Origin: Archangiaceae bacterium
GTDB lineage: Bacteria; Myxococcota; Myxococcia; Myxococcales; Myxococcaceae
DNA: 64,000 nt
NCBI GenBank assembly: GCA_016714225.1
Contig: JADJNS010000003.1
Coordinates: 496,001-560,000, forward strand
Direction of reading: 5' to 3'
The translations under genes were made by a program, and so were the position numbers. The notes beneath the pieces were generated by a model. That model was not told where the DNA came from. It did no database searches and was given only the letters and a program-made list of their open reading frames with translations. Of this stretch, positions 24,662-33,020 are shown one piece after another (the first letter of the stretch is position 1; the number at the start of each line of letters is the position of its first letter).

Positions 24662-25909
24662 TCAGCCGAGCAAACTCAGCGCACCCGCGGCGATGGCCAG
24701 CGAGGCGAGGGTGACCGGCACGCCGATGCGCGCGTGGGTGCGCCAGTCGATGGAGATGCCGTTGGCCTTGGCGAGGTCGACCACGATGATGTTCGCGACC
24801 GAGCCCACGATGATCAGGTTGCCGGCGAGGGTGCTGGCGAGCGCGAGGGTGGGGCCGGCGAGCGGGTGGGTGGCGGCGGGGAGCAGCAGCATCACCGCCG
24901 GCACGTTCGACACCACGTTGCTCAGCACCACGATGGCGGTGAACAGCGTCGCGGGGTGATCGAGCCCCGGCACGCTCTCGAGGGCGCGCGCGGTGAGGCC
25001 GGTCTTCTGCAGCGCGCCGTTCACCACGAACAGGCCGGCGAACAGCACCAGCAGCGACCAGTCGACGAGCCCCAGCATGTCGCGCGAGCGCAGGCGGCGG
25101 CTGAGCAGCATCAGCCCCGCGGCGCCCAGGGCCAGCACCTCGCGCGGCCACGGAGAGACGCAGAACGCCACCATCAGCGCAGCGGCGGTGCCCAGGCCCT
25201 TGAGCGACTGCCAGGCGTTGAAGGGGCGCGGGGTGCTCGCCGCGAGCTGGGCGAGATCGGTGGGGGCCGGCGCTTCGGCGCCCAGCGGCACGGCGTCGGG
25301 CCCTCGGGCCCAGCGGCCGCGGGTGAGCGCCACGATGATGCCCCAGGTGGCGAACAGGCCCAGCAGCGCAGGCAGCGCCGCCTGCCGCAGGTAGCCCACG
25401 AACGAGAGCTGCAGCGCCTGGCCGATGAGCATGTTCTGCGGGTTGCCGATCAGCGTGGCCGCCGAGCCGATGTTGGCGGCGCAGGCGACGCCGATGACGA
25501 ACGGAACCGGGTCGAGCTCGCGGCGCCGGCAGGCCGAGATGATGACCGGGGTCACCGCGAGGCAGACCACGTCGTTGGTGAAGATGGCCGAGAGCGCGCC
25601 GACCGCCAGCACCAGCAGCAAGAGGAAGCGGGGCGGGGTGGCGTTCAGGGCGGCGAGGCGGCCGGTGACCTGGGTGTAGAAGCCGCCCAGGCGCAGCTGG
25701 GCCGAGAGCACCATCAGCCCGAAGAGCAGCGCGAGGGTGCGAAGGTCGAGCGAGGCGGCGGCTTGGTCGAGGGTGACCGCTTCGCTGCCGATGAGCACCA
25801 GGGCGCCGAGCAGCGCGATGCCGGTGCGGTCGAGCTGGAGCTTCGGCAGCTCGCCCAGGAACATGCCGAAGTAGACGACGGTGAAGACGGCGACGATCTC
25901 GGCGGTCAT
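24662..25909 (-). CDS. SLC13/ArsB-NhaD superfamily anion transporter
   Basis: 415 residues with about eleven hydrophobic spans. Family marks include LFGLMVLSAQLRLGGF, the first hairpin SAIFTNDVVCLAVTPVII, AANIGSAATLIGNPQNMLIG and the second inverted-repeat hairpin SNVVSNVPAVMLLLPAA with NLIIVGSVANIIVVD. The TND/SNVP and NPQN motifs place it among the ion transporter superfamily members related to ArsB, CitM and P proteins. Substrate (arsenite, dicarboxylate or sodium) is undetermined, and no ars genes are nearby. The start ATG is clear. Confidence 0.88.
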   Translation of the reverse strand: MTAEIVAVFTVVYFGMFLGELPKLQLDRTGIALLGALVLIGSEAVTLDQAAASLDLRTLALLFGLMVLSAQLRLGGFYTQVTGRLAALNATPPRFLLLLVLAVGALSAIFTNDVVCLAVTPVIISACRRRELDPVPFVIGVACAANIGSAATLIGNPQNMLIGQALQLSFVGYLRQAALPALLGLFATWGIIVALTRGRWARGPDAVPLGAEAPAPTDLAQLAASTPRPFNAWQSLKGLGTAAALMVAFCVSPWPREVLALGAAGLMLLSRRLRSRDMLGLVDWSLLVLFAGLFVVNGALQKTGLTARALESVPGLDHPATLFTAIVVLSNVVSNVPAVMLLLPAATHPLAGPTLALASTLAGNLIIVGSVANIIVVDLAKANGISIDWRTHARIGVPVTLASLAIAAGALSLLG

Positions 25910-25944
25910 GCGGTGGTGCTCGAGCGCTCACGGTGCGCTCGACC

Positions 25945-26736
25945 TCACCCCTGCGGCTTCTCGGTCTTCTCGCCCTCGGCTGCCTTCTGCCCCGGCTTCG
26001 GCGCGTGCTGCACCTCACTCGCCGGGTACTTCAGCGCCGCCTCGACGTACCCTTTCGCATTCGGCTTCTTCTTCTTCGGGTCGTCGACCTGCACCTCGGG
26101 CTTGCCGCCCTCGAGCGCGAACACCTTGGTGTCGTCGCAGAAGAGCCACTCGGTCTTCCCGGTCTCGTCGCTCGACGCGTAGTAGACGTCGGGCACGCCG
26201 GGCTTGGGCTTCTCGGGGCACCAGCTCTCTTTGCCGGTCTTCTGCGCCTCGACCTGGTCGGCCTTCCACTTGTTGAGCTCGGCCTTCTCTTTGAGCTTCG
26301 GCAACAGCGCCGGCGCGTCGGTCAGCCGCTTGCGCGCCGCTTGCGACAGCTCGTCGGCGGTCTTGGCGTCGTCGTCGACCCCCGAGGTCTTGGGGAACTT
26401 GCACTTGGTCACCGCGCTGGCCTGCGAGTCGAGGCCGTCGAGCGCCGGGCCCAGTGAGCCGACGCTCGCTTCGAGCGTGGCGATCTGCTCGGGGGTCCAC
26501 GGCTCGTCGGCGCTCAGCTTGGTCTGCGCCAGATACTCGGTGAGCAGCGCGTTCATCGCTTCCAGATCCGTCCAGTGCGCGAGTGGATCGGTCTTGCACG
26601 CGTCTTGCCCCCGCCAGTCGCGGTAGTTGGCGTGCCTGCCGGCGAGATCGATCGCGCTGCTGCTCGAGGGCGGCGCAGATTTCTTGTGCGCACATCCCGC
26701 GACAGCCAAGGCGACGACCCACATAAGTGATCGCAT
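25945..26736 (-). CDS. Charged lipoprotein of unknown function
   Basis: About 263 residues. MRSLMWVVALAVAGC is a lipoprotein signal (lipobox AVAGC). The mature part is helical and highly charged (EKAELNKWKADQVEAQKTGKESW), with scattered Cys (DACKTD, VTKCKFP, SWCPEK, LFCDD) and a lysine-rich C-terminus. No family is recognised. ATG was chosen so the signal peptide starts correctly; a longer frame exists. It is divergent from the FHA-GGDEF gene with a 44-bp gap. Confidence 0.62.
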   Translation of the reverse strand: MRSLMWVVALAVAGCAHKKSAPPSSSSAIDLAGRHANYRDWRGQDACKTDPLAHWTDLEAMNALLTEYLAQTKLSADEPWTPEQIATLEASVGSLGPALDGLDSQASAVTKCKFPKTSGVDDDAKTADELSQAARKRLTDAPALLPKLKEKAELNKWKADQVEAQKTGKESWCPEKPKPGVPDVYYASSDETGKTEWLFCDDTKVFALEGGKPEVQVDDPKKKKPNAKGYVEAALKYPASEVQHAPKPGQKAAEGEKTEKPQG

Positions 26737-26780
26737 GAGAGTGCGGCACCGTAACACGGCTGTGCTAGGAATCGGGGTGC

Positions 26781-27662
26781 ATGGGCGGCCAGGAAACTCG
26801 GGTCACCAAGATCTCCAAGCTGCAGGATCGTATCCCCGTCAGCACCGAGAGCTGCCTGGTCGAGATCCATGGTCCCGAGCTCGGCAAGAAGTACGTGCTC
26901 GACGAAGAAGAGTTCACCATCGGCCGCGATGTGAAGAACAACATCGTCGTCGACCTCGACAACGTCTCACGCCGCCACGCCAAGATCTCCACCCGCTCGG
27001 GCAAGCACTTCGTCTCCGACCTGGGCTCGACCAACGGCACCTACCTGAACGACGAAGAGGTGCTGCAAGAACAGCCCTTGCGCTCGGGCGACTTCGTGAA
27101 GGTCGGCGGCAGCATCTTCAAGTTCCTGCAGGGCGGCAACATCGAGACGCTGTACTACGAAGAGATCTACCAGCTCACGATCGTCGACGGCCTCACCCAG
27201 ATTCACAACAAGCGCTACTTCCTCGAGTTCCTCGAGCGCGAGATGGGCCGCTGCCACCGCTACAACCGCGCCTTGTCGCTGATCATGTTCGACATCGATC
27301 ACTTCAAGAAGATCAACGACACCAACGGTCACCTCGCCGGCGACTACGTGCTGCGCGAGCTGGCCGGCCTGGTGCGCCAGCGCATTCGCAAGGAAGAGTG
27401 CTTCGCCCGCTACGGCGGCGAAGAGTTCTCGGTGGTGATGCCCGAGGCCGGCCCCGAGAACGCCCGCCGCTTCAGCGAGAAGGTCCGCAAGCTCGTCGAA
27501 GACCACCACTTCGCCTTCGAGGGCAAAGACATTCCCGTCACCATCTCGGTCGGCGTCGCCGACATGACCGGCGACATGACCGAGCCGCTCCAGTTCATCA
27601 AGGCCTCCGACGCCAACCTCTACAAGGCGAAAAAGGGCGGCCGCAACCGCGTGCACGGCTGA
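26781..27662 (+). CDS. FHA-GGDEF diguanylate cyclase
   Basis: 293 residues. The N-terminal FHA domain spans residues ~25-110 (FTIGRDVKNNIVVDLDNVSRRHAKI, DLGSTNGTYLND). The C-terminal GGDEF domain spans ~130-290 (DGLTQIHNKRYFLEFLERE, MFDIDHFKKINDTNGHLAGD, active site GGEEF, ISVGVADM). The residues at the I-site position read RKEE rather than RxxD, so product inhibition is probably weak or absent. The FHA domain suggests cyclase activity is directed by a Thr-phosphorylated partner, plausibly a target of one of the kinases (inference). Confidence 0.92.
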   Translation: MGGQETRVTKISKLQDRIPVSTESCLVEIHGPELGKKYVLDEEEFTIGRDVKNNIVVDLDNVSRRHAKISTRSGKHFVSDLGSTNGTYLNDEEVLQEQPLRSGDFVKVGGSIFKFLQGGNIETLYYEEIYQLTIVDGLTQIHNKRYFLEFLEREMGRCHRYNRALSLIMFDIDHFKKINDTNGHLAGDYVLRELAGLVRQRIRKEECFARYGGEEFSVVMPEAGPENARRFSEKVRKLVEDHHFAFEGKDIPVTISVGVADMTGDMTEPLQFIKASDANLYKAKKGGRNRVHG

Positions 27663-27685
27663 GTCGAGCCTAAGGCCGCACCGAC

Positions 27686-27712
27686 CTCAAGTGGCCGTCG
27701 TGTGGCCATGAG
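27686..27712. terminator. Weak bidirectional stem-loop between convergent genes
   Basis: CTCAAGTGGCC and GGCCATGAG can pair around a 7-nt loop with one bulge, in the gap between the convergent FHA-GGDEF and repeat-propeller genes. There is no T-run on either side, so termination is only a suggestion. Confidence 0.25.
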
Positions 27713-27763
27713 GAGGGACCGGAGCCCGCAACGAAGAGGTTGGCCGAGATCAGCTCAACTGAG

Positions 27764-28912
27764 TCAGTCGGGCTGGAAGGTGCCGACCTGAATCGCGCCG
27801 GTCGAATGGAGCGAGAAGTCGATGGCTCCCGCGATCGAATAGACGTGGTTCTTGAAGAGGGGGAGGTCGTGCACGTGCCCTCGCGCCACCGGCAGCGACA
27901 CCACCTCTTCCCACGCACCGAGCGCGTGGTCTGCACCGAGCGGAGAGCGGAACACCCGCTTGACGTGGCTCAGCCCACCGGTGTCGGTGATGCCTCCCAT
28001 CACGTACAGGTAGCCGCCGTAGAACGCCGAGGCGTGCGTGGCGATGCCGATCGGGTAGTCGGGCTGCGCCACCCACTCGCCGAGATCTCCGTGCTCGTCG
28101 AAGTGGCCGCGCTCGACCGTCCTGAGATCGGGCGGGTTCTGCAGCGCGCTCTGGGCCAGCCCGCCGACCATGTACACGTAGTCGCCCACCCGGGTGACCG
28201 ACATGTGCGACCGCTTGCCTGACAGCTTTCCGGCCGGCACCCACGGAGACAGCACCCCGCTCGGGTAGATCTGCGCCTTCACCGCGTCGTCCCAGACGTC
28301 GGGGTCGTTGAAGCCACCCAGCACGTACACCCAGTTGCCGCGCGAGACCGAGGCCGGGTGCATGCGCCGGTGGCCGATCGACCCGTTCTGGATGAACGCG
28401 CTCAGCGAGCCGTCGGCCTCGATGCGCGCAAACGCGCTCTGGTCGGTCACCTCGCCGAAAGAGATGGTGCCGCCGGCCCAGACGAGCAGGTTGCCGACGA
28501 TGGTGGCGGTGCCTCCGCCCTCGGCCTCGGGCAGCCGCTGCGGCAGCTCTTCGAACGCCTCGAGCGACCCGTCGCCGTTCACCTTCGCGCGATCGACGAA
28601 GTTGAACACCCGGTTGGCCTCGGTGCCGCCCAGCACGTACAGAAACGCGCCCGCGTCGACCTCGGCCAGCACGCTCGAGTGGTGGTTGCGCAGCCGGCTC
28701 ATCACCGGAGACTGCGCCCACGCCGCCAGCGACCCGCACCCCGACTGCGGCGTCGCCTGCTCCGAAGCGCAGTCGAGCCCCGCGTCCACCGTGCCCCCAT
28801 CGACTCCCGCATCGCCCGGCTCGGCTCCTGAATCGTGTTGGTCCACCGGAGGCGTGGGCCCCGGGCAGGCGCAAAGCGTTACCAAAATGGCGAAAGTGAG
28901 CTGGGGGCGCAT
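27764..28912 (-). CDS. Kelch-like beta-propeller lipoprotein
   Basis: About 382 residues. A signal peptide ends TLCACP (lipobox), and a short Asp/Gly linker follows (DSGAEPGDAGVDGGTVDAG). Repeats of roughly 50 residues carry YVLGG, YMVGG and YVMGG plus W/aromatic positions (GNWVYVLGGFNDPD, DYVYMVGGLAQSA, GYLYVMGGITDTG), which is the Kelch propeller pattern. Likely surface-exposed; binding partner unknown. ATG at MRPQLTFAI was chosen. The promoter region holds a hexanucleotide array. Confidence 0.72.
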   Translation of the reverse strand: MRPQLTFAILVTLCACPGPTPPVDQHDSGAEPGDAGVDGGTVDAGLDCASEQATPQSGCGSLAAWAQSPVMSRLRNHHSSVLAEVDAGAFLYVLGGTEANRVFNFVDRAKVNGDGSLEAFEELPQRLPEAEGGGTATIVGNLLVWAGGTISFGEVTDQSAFARIEADGSLSAFIQNGSIGHRRMHPASVSRGNWVYVLGGFNDPDVWDDAVKAQIYPSGVLSPWVPAGKLSGKRSHMSVTRVGDYVYMVGGLAQSALQNPPDLRTVERGHFDEHGDLGEWVAQPDYPIGIATHASAFYGGYLYVMGGITDTGGLSHVKRVFRSPLGADHALGAWEEVVSLPVARGHVHDLPLFKNHVYSIAGAIDFSLHSTGAIQVGTFQPD

Positions 28913-28952
28913 AGGTGCGACGCCCCACATCAACCTTCATGCCACTCACCTC

Positions 28953-28983
28953 GTGGACGTGGTCGTGGTCGTGGACGTGGACG
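28953..28983. repeat. GTGGWC hexanucleotide tandem array
   Basis: Five copies of GTGGAC/GTGGTC in a row, 41-71 bases upstream of the Kelch-like lipoprotein start. The rest of the 180-bp gap to the next gene shows no other recognisable feature. Confidence 0.8.
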
Positions 28984-29092
28984 GCGGTGTGAGCGCTCGC
29001 ACAGGTTCTGCGCCACGCCGATCGCTCAGCGCCCCAGACCCGCCTGCCGCAGCGCTAGAAACCTCACGACACGCGGGTGGTACGCCTGTTTT

Positions 29093-30418
29093 TCAGAACG
29101 TCAGCCGCACCGCGAAGTTGCCGCCCAGATAGGTATCGACCGCGCCGCCCGCCCGGTACGTGTCGGTCGGGTCGCTCGCGAACCCCAGCCCGTACCGAAT
29201 GAAGTCGAACGCCAGCCGCACCGAGACCGGGCCCGCGATGCGGTACCCCGCACCCAGCTGCCCCTCGATGCCGAAGTTGCTCCCCTTGTGAAAGAAGCCG
29301 GTGTCGGCCGCAGAGAGAATCTGGCCCGACGACAGCACGATCTGCACCGCGAATCTGGCGAAGATCAGAAACCCCGAGTCAGAGAACGGCAGCTCACCCG
29401 CCAGGCCCGGCCGAATCGCCGAGTACGCCACGTTGGGCAGCCCGTCGAGCGTCGAGCCATCGCTGCCGGTGCCCACCGAGAAGGTGCGGCTCGAGTACCC
29501 CACGAACGGAATCACCGCCGCGTCGACGCCCTCGATCGGCCGAATGCGCCAGCGCAGCGACACGTCGAAGCGCTGCATGCTGGTGGGCCAGGTGACATCG
29601 GTGCCGCTGCGCCGCGACTTGAGGCCCACCGCGATGCCGAAGGTGCCGTCGACCCCCAGGCCCGCCAGAAACCCCTGGCTCACCAGCGCCACCGGGTAGA
29701 ACTCGAGGCGCACCACCGGCGCGATGATCAGCGCCGCGCTGTAGCTGCGCAGGTTGTTCGTCTCGGGCGCGTTGTACGAGAAGTTGCGCGAGAAGAGGTC
29801 GACGCCCGCCTCGACCGCGAGAAATGGCGGCTTCACCGGCTTGCGCGGCGGCGCCTCTTCGTCGGGCGGCGGCTCTCTCTTCTGCTCTTCGACCACCGGC
29901 GCCGGCTCGGCCTTCTTCTCGGGCGGCGGCGGCTCTTCCTTCGGCGGCGGCTCTTCTTTCTTCTCTTCGGGCGGCGGCGCCTCTTCTTTCTTCTCCTCCA
30001 CCTTCTCGGGAGGCGGCTCGGCCTTCGCCTCGAGGCCCATCGCCTTGTTCAGCGCGGCGAGCGCCTGCTCCAACGTCTTGTCGGGAATTCCGCTGCCCGT
30101 GTAGATGAACGACTTCTTGAGGGCAGGCTTGCCGGCCTTCGCCGCCACCACCAGCTCGAGCCGCTGCTTGATGCCCGCCTTGTGCACCGTGCCCGAGACG
30201 AAGAAGTCGATCTTCTCTTTCTTTCCCTTGGCGAAGTCGGGCTTGCCCGCCTTGGTGAGCTTCTTGGCGTCGACGCAGGTGTTGCTCGAGCAGAGCGCGT
30301 CGGTGAACGCCGAGCGCACGGCCTCTCCGCCAGGGCCCTTGAACGGCGTGATGCAGAGCTTCTCGGCGAAGGCGGCTGGTGCGAACAGGCAGAGCGCCGC
30401 ACCGAGAACAAATCTCAT
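29093..30418 (-). CDS. Outer-membrane beta-barrel protein with periplasmic domain and charged linker
   Basis: 441 residues. Signal peptide MRFVLGAALCLFAPAAFA, then an alpha/beta domain of ~110 residues (CITPFKGPGGEAVRSAFTDAL...) resembling FlgO/TPR-less 'tolB N-domain'-like modules of myxobacterial proteins. A Pro/Glu/Lys-rich linker follows (EEPPPKEEPPPPEKK), and the C-terminal ~230 residues have alternating beta strands ending in Phe (FAVRLTF), as expected for a barrel recognised by the Bam machinery. Function unknown. It is divergent from the cNMP-binding protein with a 24-bp gap. Confidence 0.68.
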   Translation of the reverse strand: MRFVLGAALCLFAPAAFAEKLCITPFKGPGGEAVRSAFTDALCSSNTCVDAKKLTKAGKPDFAKGKKEKIDFFVSGTVHKAGIKQRLELVVAAKAGKPALKKSFIYTGSGIPDKTLEQALAALNKAMGLEAKAEPPPEKVEEKKEEAPPPEEKKEEPPPKEEPPPPEKKAEPAPVVEEQKREPPPDEEAPPRKPVKPPFLAVEAGVDLFSRNFSYNAPETNNLRSYSAALIIAPVVRLEFYPVALVSQGFLAGLGVDGTFGIAVGLKSRRSGTDVTWPTSMQRFDVSLRWRIRPIEGVDAAVIPFVGYSSRTFSVGTGSDGSTLDGLPNVAYSAIRPGLAGELPFSDSGFLIFARFAVQIVLSSGQILSAADTGFFHKGSNFGIEGQLGAGYRIAGPVSVRLAFDFIRYGLGFASDPTDTYRAGGAVDTYLGGNFAVRLTF

Positions 30419-30442
30419 GGTGTGCTAAGAAACTTCGAACCG

Positions 30443-31546
30443 GTGAGCCACGCAAGTTCGAATCCTGCGCTCGAACAGTTCATCAAGAGCATTCCGCTGT
30501 TCTCCCTGGTCGAGCCCCAGGAGCTGATGGACATCTTGCGTTTGATGCGCCCGGTGCAGGTCGAGGCCGGTCAGGTGCTCTTTCGCGAGGGAGAGCCCGG
30601 CAAGGCGATGTGGGTGATGGGTAAGGGCGTCGAGGTCAGCGTCTCGGCGACTCCGCCCGGCCAGAAGCGCCCGGTCGTGGTGGCCTACGCCCGCGAGGGC
30701 GAGGTGCTCGGCGAGATGGCGTTGGTCGACGACGGCCCCCGCTCGGGCACCGCCATCGTGGTGCAGGGGGGCCACGCCCACGAGATCGACGCCAACGAGT
30801 TTCACGCCCTGCGCGACGGCTTCAACTCGGCCGCGTTCAAGGTGCTGCGCCGCGTGTGCGTCGACCTGTGCGCCCGCTTGCGCGCCACCAACGAGCGCAT
30901 CGTTCCCGGCAAGCCCACCTCGGTCTCTACCCCGCAGCTCTCGTCGACCCGGCGCCCCACGCCCGAGGTGATGGAGCAGTTTCCCCCCTTCAAGGCGCTG
31001 CCCGCCACGGTCAAGCTGGCGCTCGGTCAGAAGCTCCAGCTGGTCGAGGTCGCCGAGCTGACCCCGCTGTTCGCCGAGGGCGAGGTCAGCGACGGAGCCT
31101 GGTTTCTCCTCGAAGGCGAGGTGAGCGTCGGCCGCAACGGCAAGACCCTCGCCAACCTGCCGCCCGGCACCATGTTCGGCCTGGTCTCGGCCATCGACCA
31201 GGGCACCCGCTCGGCAGCCTGCGTCACCACCGGCCCGGCGCGCCTGCTCAAGCTCAACGACCGCGACTTCGATTCGCTGTTCGCCTCGGGCAACCGCTTC
31301 GCCTTTCAGCTGGTCGACCTGGTCGCCCGCCAGCTGGTACTCCACCTGCGCCAGGCCAACGCCATGCTCTCGCTGCCCGGCAAGCCTTCACCGGTGGCGC
31401 CCGCGTCGAAGCCGCTTCCTTCGCTGCTCGAGGCCGCCCGGCCAGGGGCCCCGGCTCCCCAGGTGGCCAAGCAGTTCGACGAGCTCGACATCGACTTCGC
31501 GCTCGACGAGATTCAGATCGACCCCGACGCCGGCATTCTGGGCTGA
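30443..31546 (+). CDS. Double cyclic nucleotide-binding domain protein
   Basis: About 367 residues. Two CNB (cAMP/cGMP-binding) beta-rolls span residues ~8-130 and ~175-295. The first has a canonical phosphate-binding cassette, GEMALVDDGPRSGTAIV. The second reads FGLVSAIDQGTRSAACV and lacks the Glu, so it may not bind nucleotide. There is no kinase, HTH or membrane output domain, and the tail is acidic (DELDIDFALDEIQID), suggesting a protein-binding regulator. The start is uncertain: GTG at VSHASSNPALEQF was chosen, with a second GTG seven codons upstream. No clear Shine-Dalgarno was found. Confidence 0.82.
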   Translation: MSHASSNPALEQFIKSIPLFSLVEPQELMDILRLMRPVQVEAGQVLFREGEPGKAMWVMGKGVEVSVSATPPGQKRPVVVAYAREGEVLGEMALVDDGPRSGTAIVVQGGHAHEIDANEFHALRDGFNSAAFKVLRRVCVDLCARLRATNERIVPGKPTSVSTPQLSSTRRPTPEVMEQFPPFKALPATVKLALGQKLQLVEVAELTPLFAEGEVSDGAWFLLEGEVSVGRNGKTLANLPPGTMFGLVSAIDQGTRSAACVTTGPARLLKLNDRDFDSLFASGNRFAFQLVDLVARQLVLHLRQANAMLSLPGKPSPVAPASKPLPSLLEAARPGAPAPQVAKQFDELDIDFALDEIQIDPDAGILG

Positions 31547-31607
31547 CGGTGTCGAAGCGGTAACGCTCTGGGTTGCTTTCGCGGCCCCAAGCCCTTATTC
31601 CCAGGGC

Positions 31608-32171
31608 ATGTCCGTGAACATCCAGCTCGAGTGGACCCCGAACCCGTCGACCCTGAAGTACGTGGTCGACACCAAGTTGCTCCCCGCGGGCGCGATGAAC
31701 TTCACCAAACCCGAGCTGGCCACCGAACGGTCGCCGCTCGCCGAGAAGCTGTTCGGCATCAAGGGCGTGGTGAGCGTGATGATCGGCACCAACTTCGTCA
31801 CCGTCACCAAGGGCGACGACGGCGAGTGGGACGAGCTCAACGACGGCGTCATGATGGCCATCGACAAGCACCTGGGCGAGGGCGGCATCGCGGTGAAGCC
31901 CGAGGTGCTCGAAGCCCGGGCGCGCGAGCTCGCCACCAACGGCGGCGCGGTCGAAGAGCGCATCAAAGAGATTCTCGAGGCCGAGATTCGCCCTGCGGTC
32001 GCGCAAGACGGCGGCGACATCACCCTCGACAAGTTCGAGAACGGCGTCGTCTACCTGCACATGCAGGGCAGCTGCTCGGGCTGCCCCTCTTCGACCGCCA
32101 CCCTGAAGATGGGCATCGAGACCCGGCTCAAAGAGTCGATTCCCGAAGTGACCGAAGTCGTCGCGGTGTGA
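31608..32171 (+). CDS. Nfu-type iron-sulfur cluster scaffold/carrier
   Basis: 187 residues. The N-terminal Nfu_N domain (VNIQLEWTPNPSTLKYVVD, LFGIKGVVSVMIGTNFVTVTK) joins a C-terminal NifU domain (IRPAVAQDGGDITLDKFENG, QGSCSGCPSSTATLK), whose CxxC binds and hands over a 4Fe-4S cluster. Domain order and length fit eukaryotic/alpha-proteobacterial Nfu1-like proteins. ATG start. The methyltransferase gene starts one base after its stop, so they are co-transcribed. Confidence 0.92.
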   Translation: MSVNIQLEWTPNPSTLKYVVDTKLLPAGAMNFTKPELATERSPLAEKLFGIKGVVSVMIGTNFVTVTKGDDGEWDELNDGVMMAIDKHLGEGGIAVKPEVLEARARELATNGGAVEERIKEILEAEIRPAVAQDGGDITLDKFENGVVYLHMQGSCSGCPSSTATLKMGIETRLKESIPEVTEVVAV

Positions 32172-32172
32172 A

Positions 32173-32991
32173 TTGAACGCGCGCCGGCAGGTCGTGGCTT
32201 CTCGCGTGCGGCGCGAGCTGCTGCCCGAACAGTCGACCGCCCTGCTCAAAGAGCTGCACCTGCTCACCCGCGACGGCCGGCTCAACGCCGACTCGCTGCG
32301 CAAGCTCAAGCAGGTGAACCACCTGGTGGGCCTGCTCACCCCCGCACTCGACGACGTGCAGCAGCGCTTCGGCCAGCCGGTGGTGGTCGACGTGGGCTCG
32401 GGCAACGCCTACCTCGGCTTCGTGCTCTACGAGCTGTTCATGAAAGAGAAGGGCGAGGTGCTCTCGATCGAGTCGCGCGCCGACCTCTCGACCAAGGCCG
32501 GCCAGCGCGCGAAGACGCTGGGCTTCGACCGCATGAAGTTCGAGACCGGGTCGATCGCCGCCGCGTCGTACCCCGAGCGCATTCACCTGCTCACCGCGCT
32601 GCACTCCTGCGACACCGCCACCGACGACGCCATCGCCGTGGCGCTGAAGCACAACGCCGATCACCTCGCGCTGGTGCCGTGCTGCCAGGCCGAGGTCGCC
32701 CAGCAGCTCAAAGAGTCGAGCCGCGAGTCGCCGATGAAGGTGCTGTTCGAGCACCCCATTCACCGCCGCGAGTTCGGCTCGCACCTCACCAACGTGCTGC
32801 GCGCGCTCACCCTCGAGGCCCACGGCTACTCGGTGACGGTGACCGAGCTCACCGGCTGGGAGCACTCGCTCAAGAACGAGCTGATTCTCGCCAAGAAGGT
32901 GCGCGCCCAGAACCCCGAGGCCAGGGCTCGCCTCGAGGCGCTGCTGCAGCAGACCGGCGTGAAGCCCCGCCGGCTGCCGCTGCCCGTTTGA
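32173..32991 (+). CDS. SAM-dependent methyltransferase (Methyltransf_32-like)
   Basis: About 272 residues. Motif I VVVDVGSGNAYLGFVLYE, acidic loop LSIESR, then TALHSCDTATDDAIAVAL and LALVPCCQ, the Cys-rich signature of the family that includes GSTCD and METTL25-type proteins. Substrate unknown. The start is probably TTG one base after the nfu stop (translationally coupled); a GTG eight codons in is an alternative. Its last ~17 codons (QQTGVKPRRLPLP) form the left copy of the 49-bp direct repeat found again about 10 kb downstream. Confidence 0.82.
   Translation: MNARRQVVASRVRRELLPEQSTALLKELHLLTRDGRLNADSLRKLKQVNHLVGLLTPALDDVQQRFGQPVVVDVGSGNAYLGFVLYELFMKEKGEVLSIESRADLSTKAGQRAKTLGFDRMKFETGSIAAASYPERIHLLTALHSCDTATDDAIAVALKHNADHLALVPCCQAEVAQQLKESSRESPMKVLFEHPIHRREFGSHLTNVLRALTLEAHGYSVTVTELTGWEHSLKNELILAKKVRAQNPEARARLEALLQQTGVKPRRLPLPV
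32936..32984 (+). repeat. Left 49-bp direct repeat (possible attL), inside the methyltransferase 3' end
   Basis: Starts AGGCGCTGCTGCAGCAGACC and ends CTGCCGCTGCC. It matches 43171-43219 at 48 of 49 positions in the same orientation, and contains the 12-bp palindrome CTGCTGCAGCAG. Sequence similarity stops abruptly on both sides. Overlap with a gene 3' end is typical of attachment sites. Confidence 0.85.
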
Positions 32992-33020
32992 GGGCCGGCT
33001 TCGGGTTCGGCCGCAGGCGC

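Noticed and set aside
24662..25909. Specific call as arsenite pump ArsB
   Set aside because: The superfamily hairpin motifs are shared by ArsB, NhaD and citrate transporters, and no ars genes are adjacent.
30455..30476. tRNA T-arm-like sequence (AGTTCGAATCCTGC)
   Set aside because: No acceptor, D or anticodon stem around it; it lies in the start region of the cNMP-binding gene.
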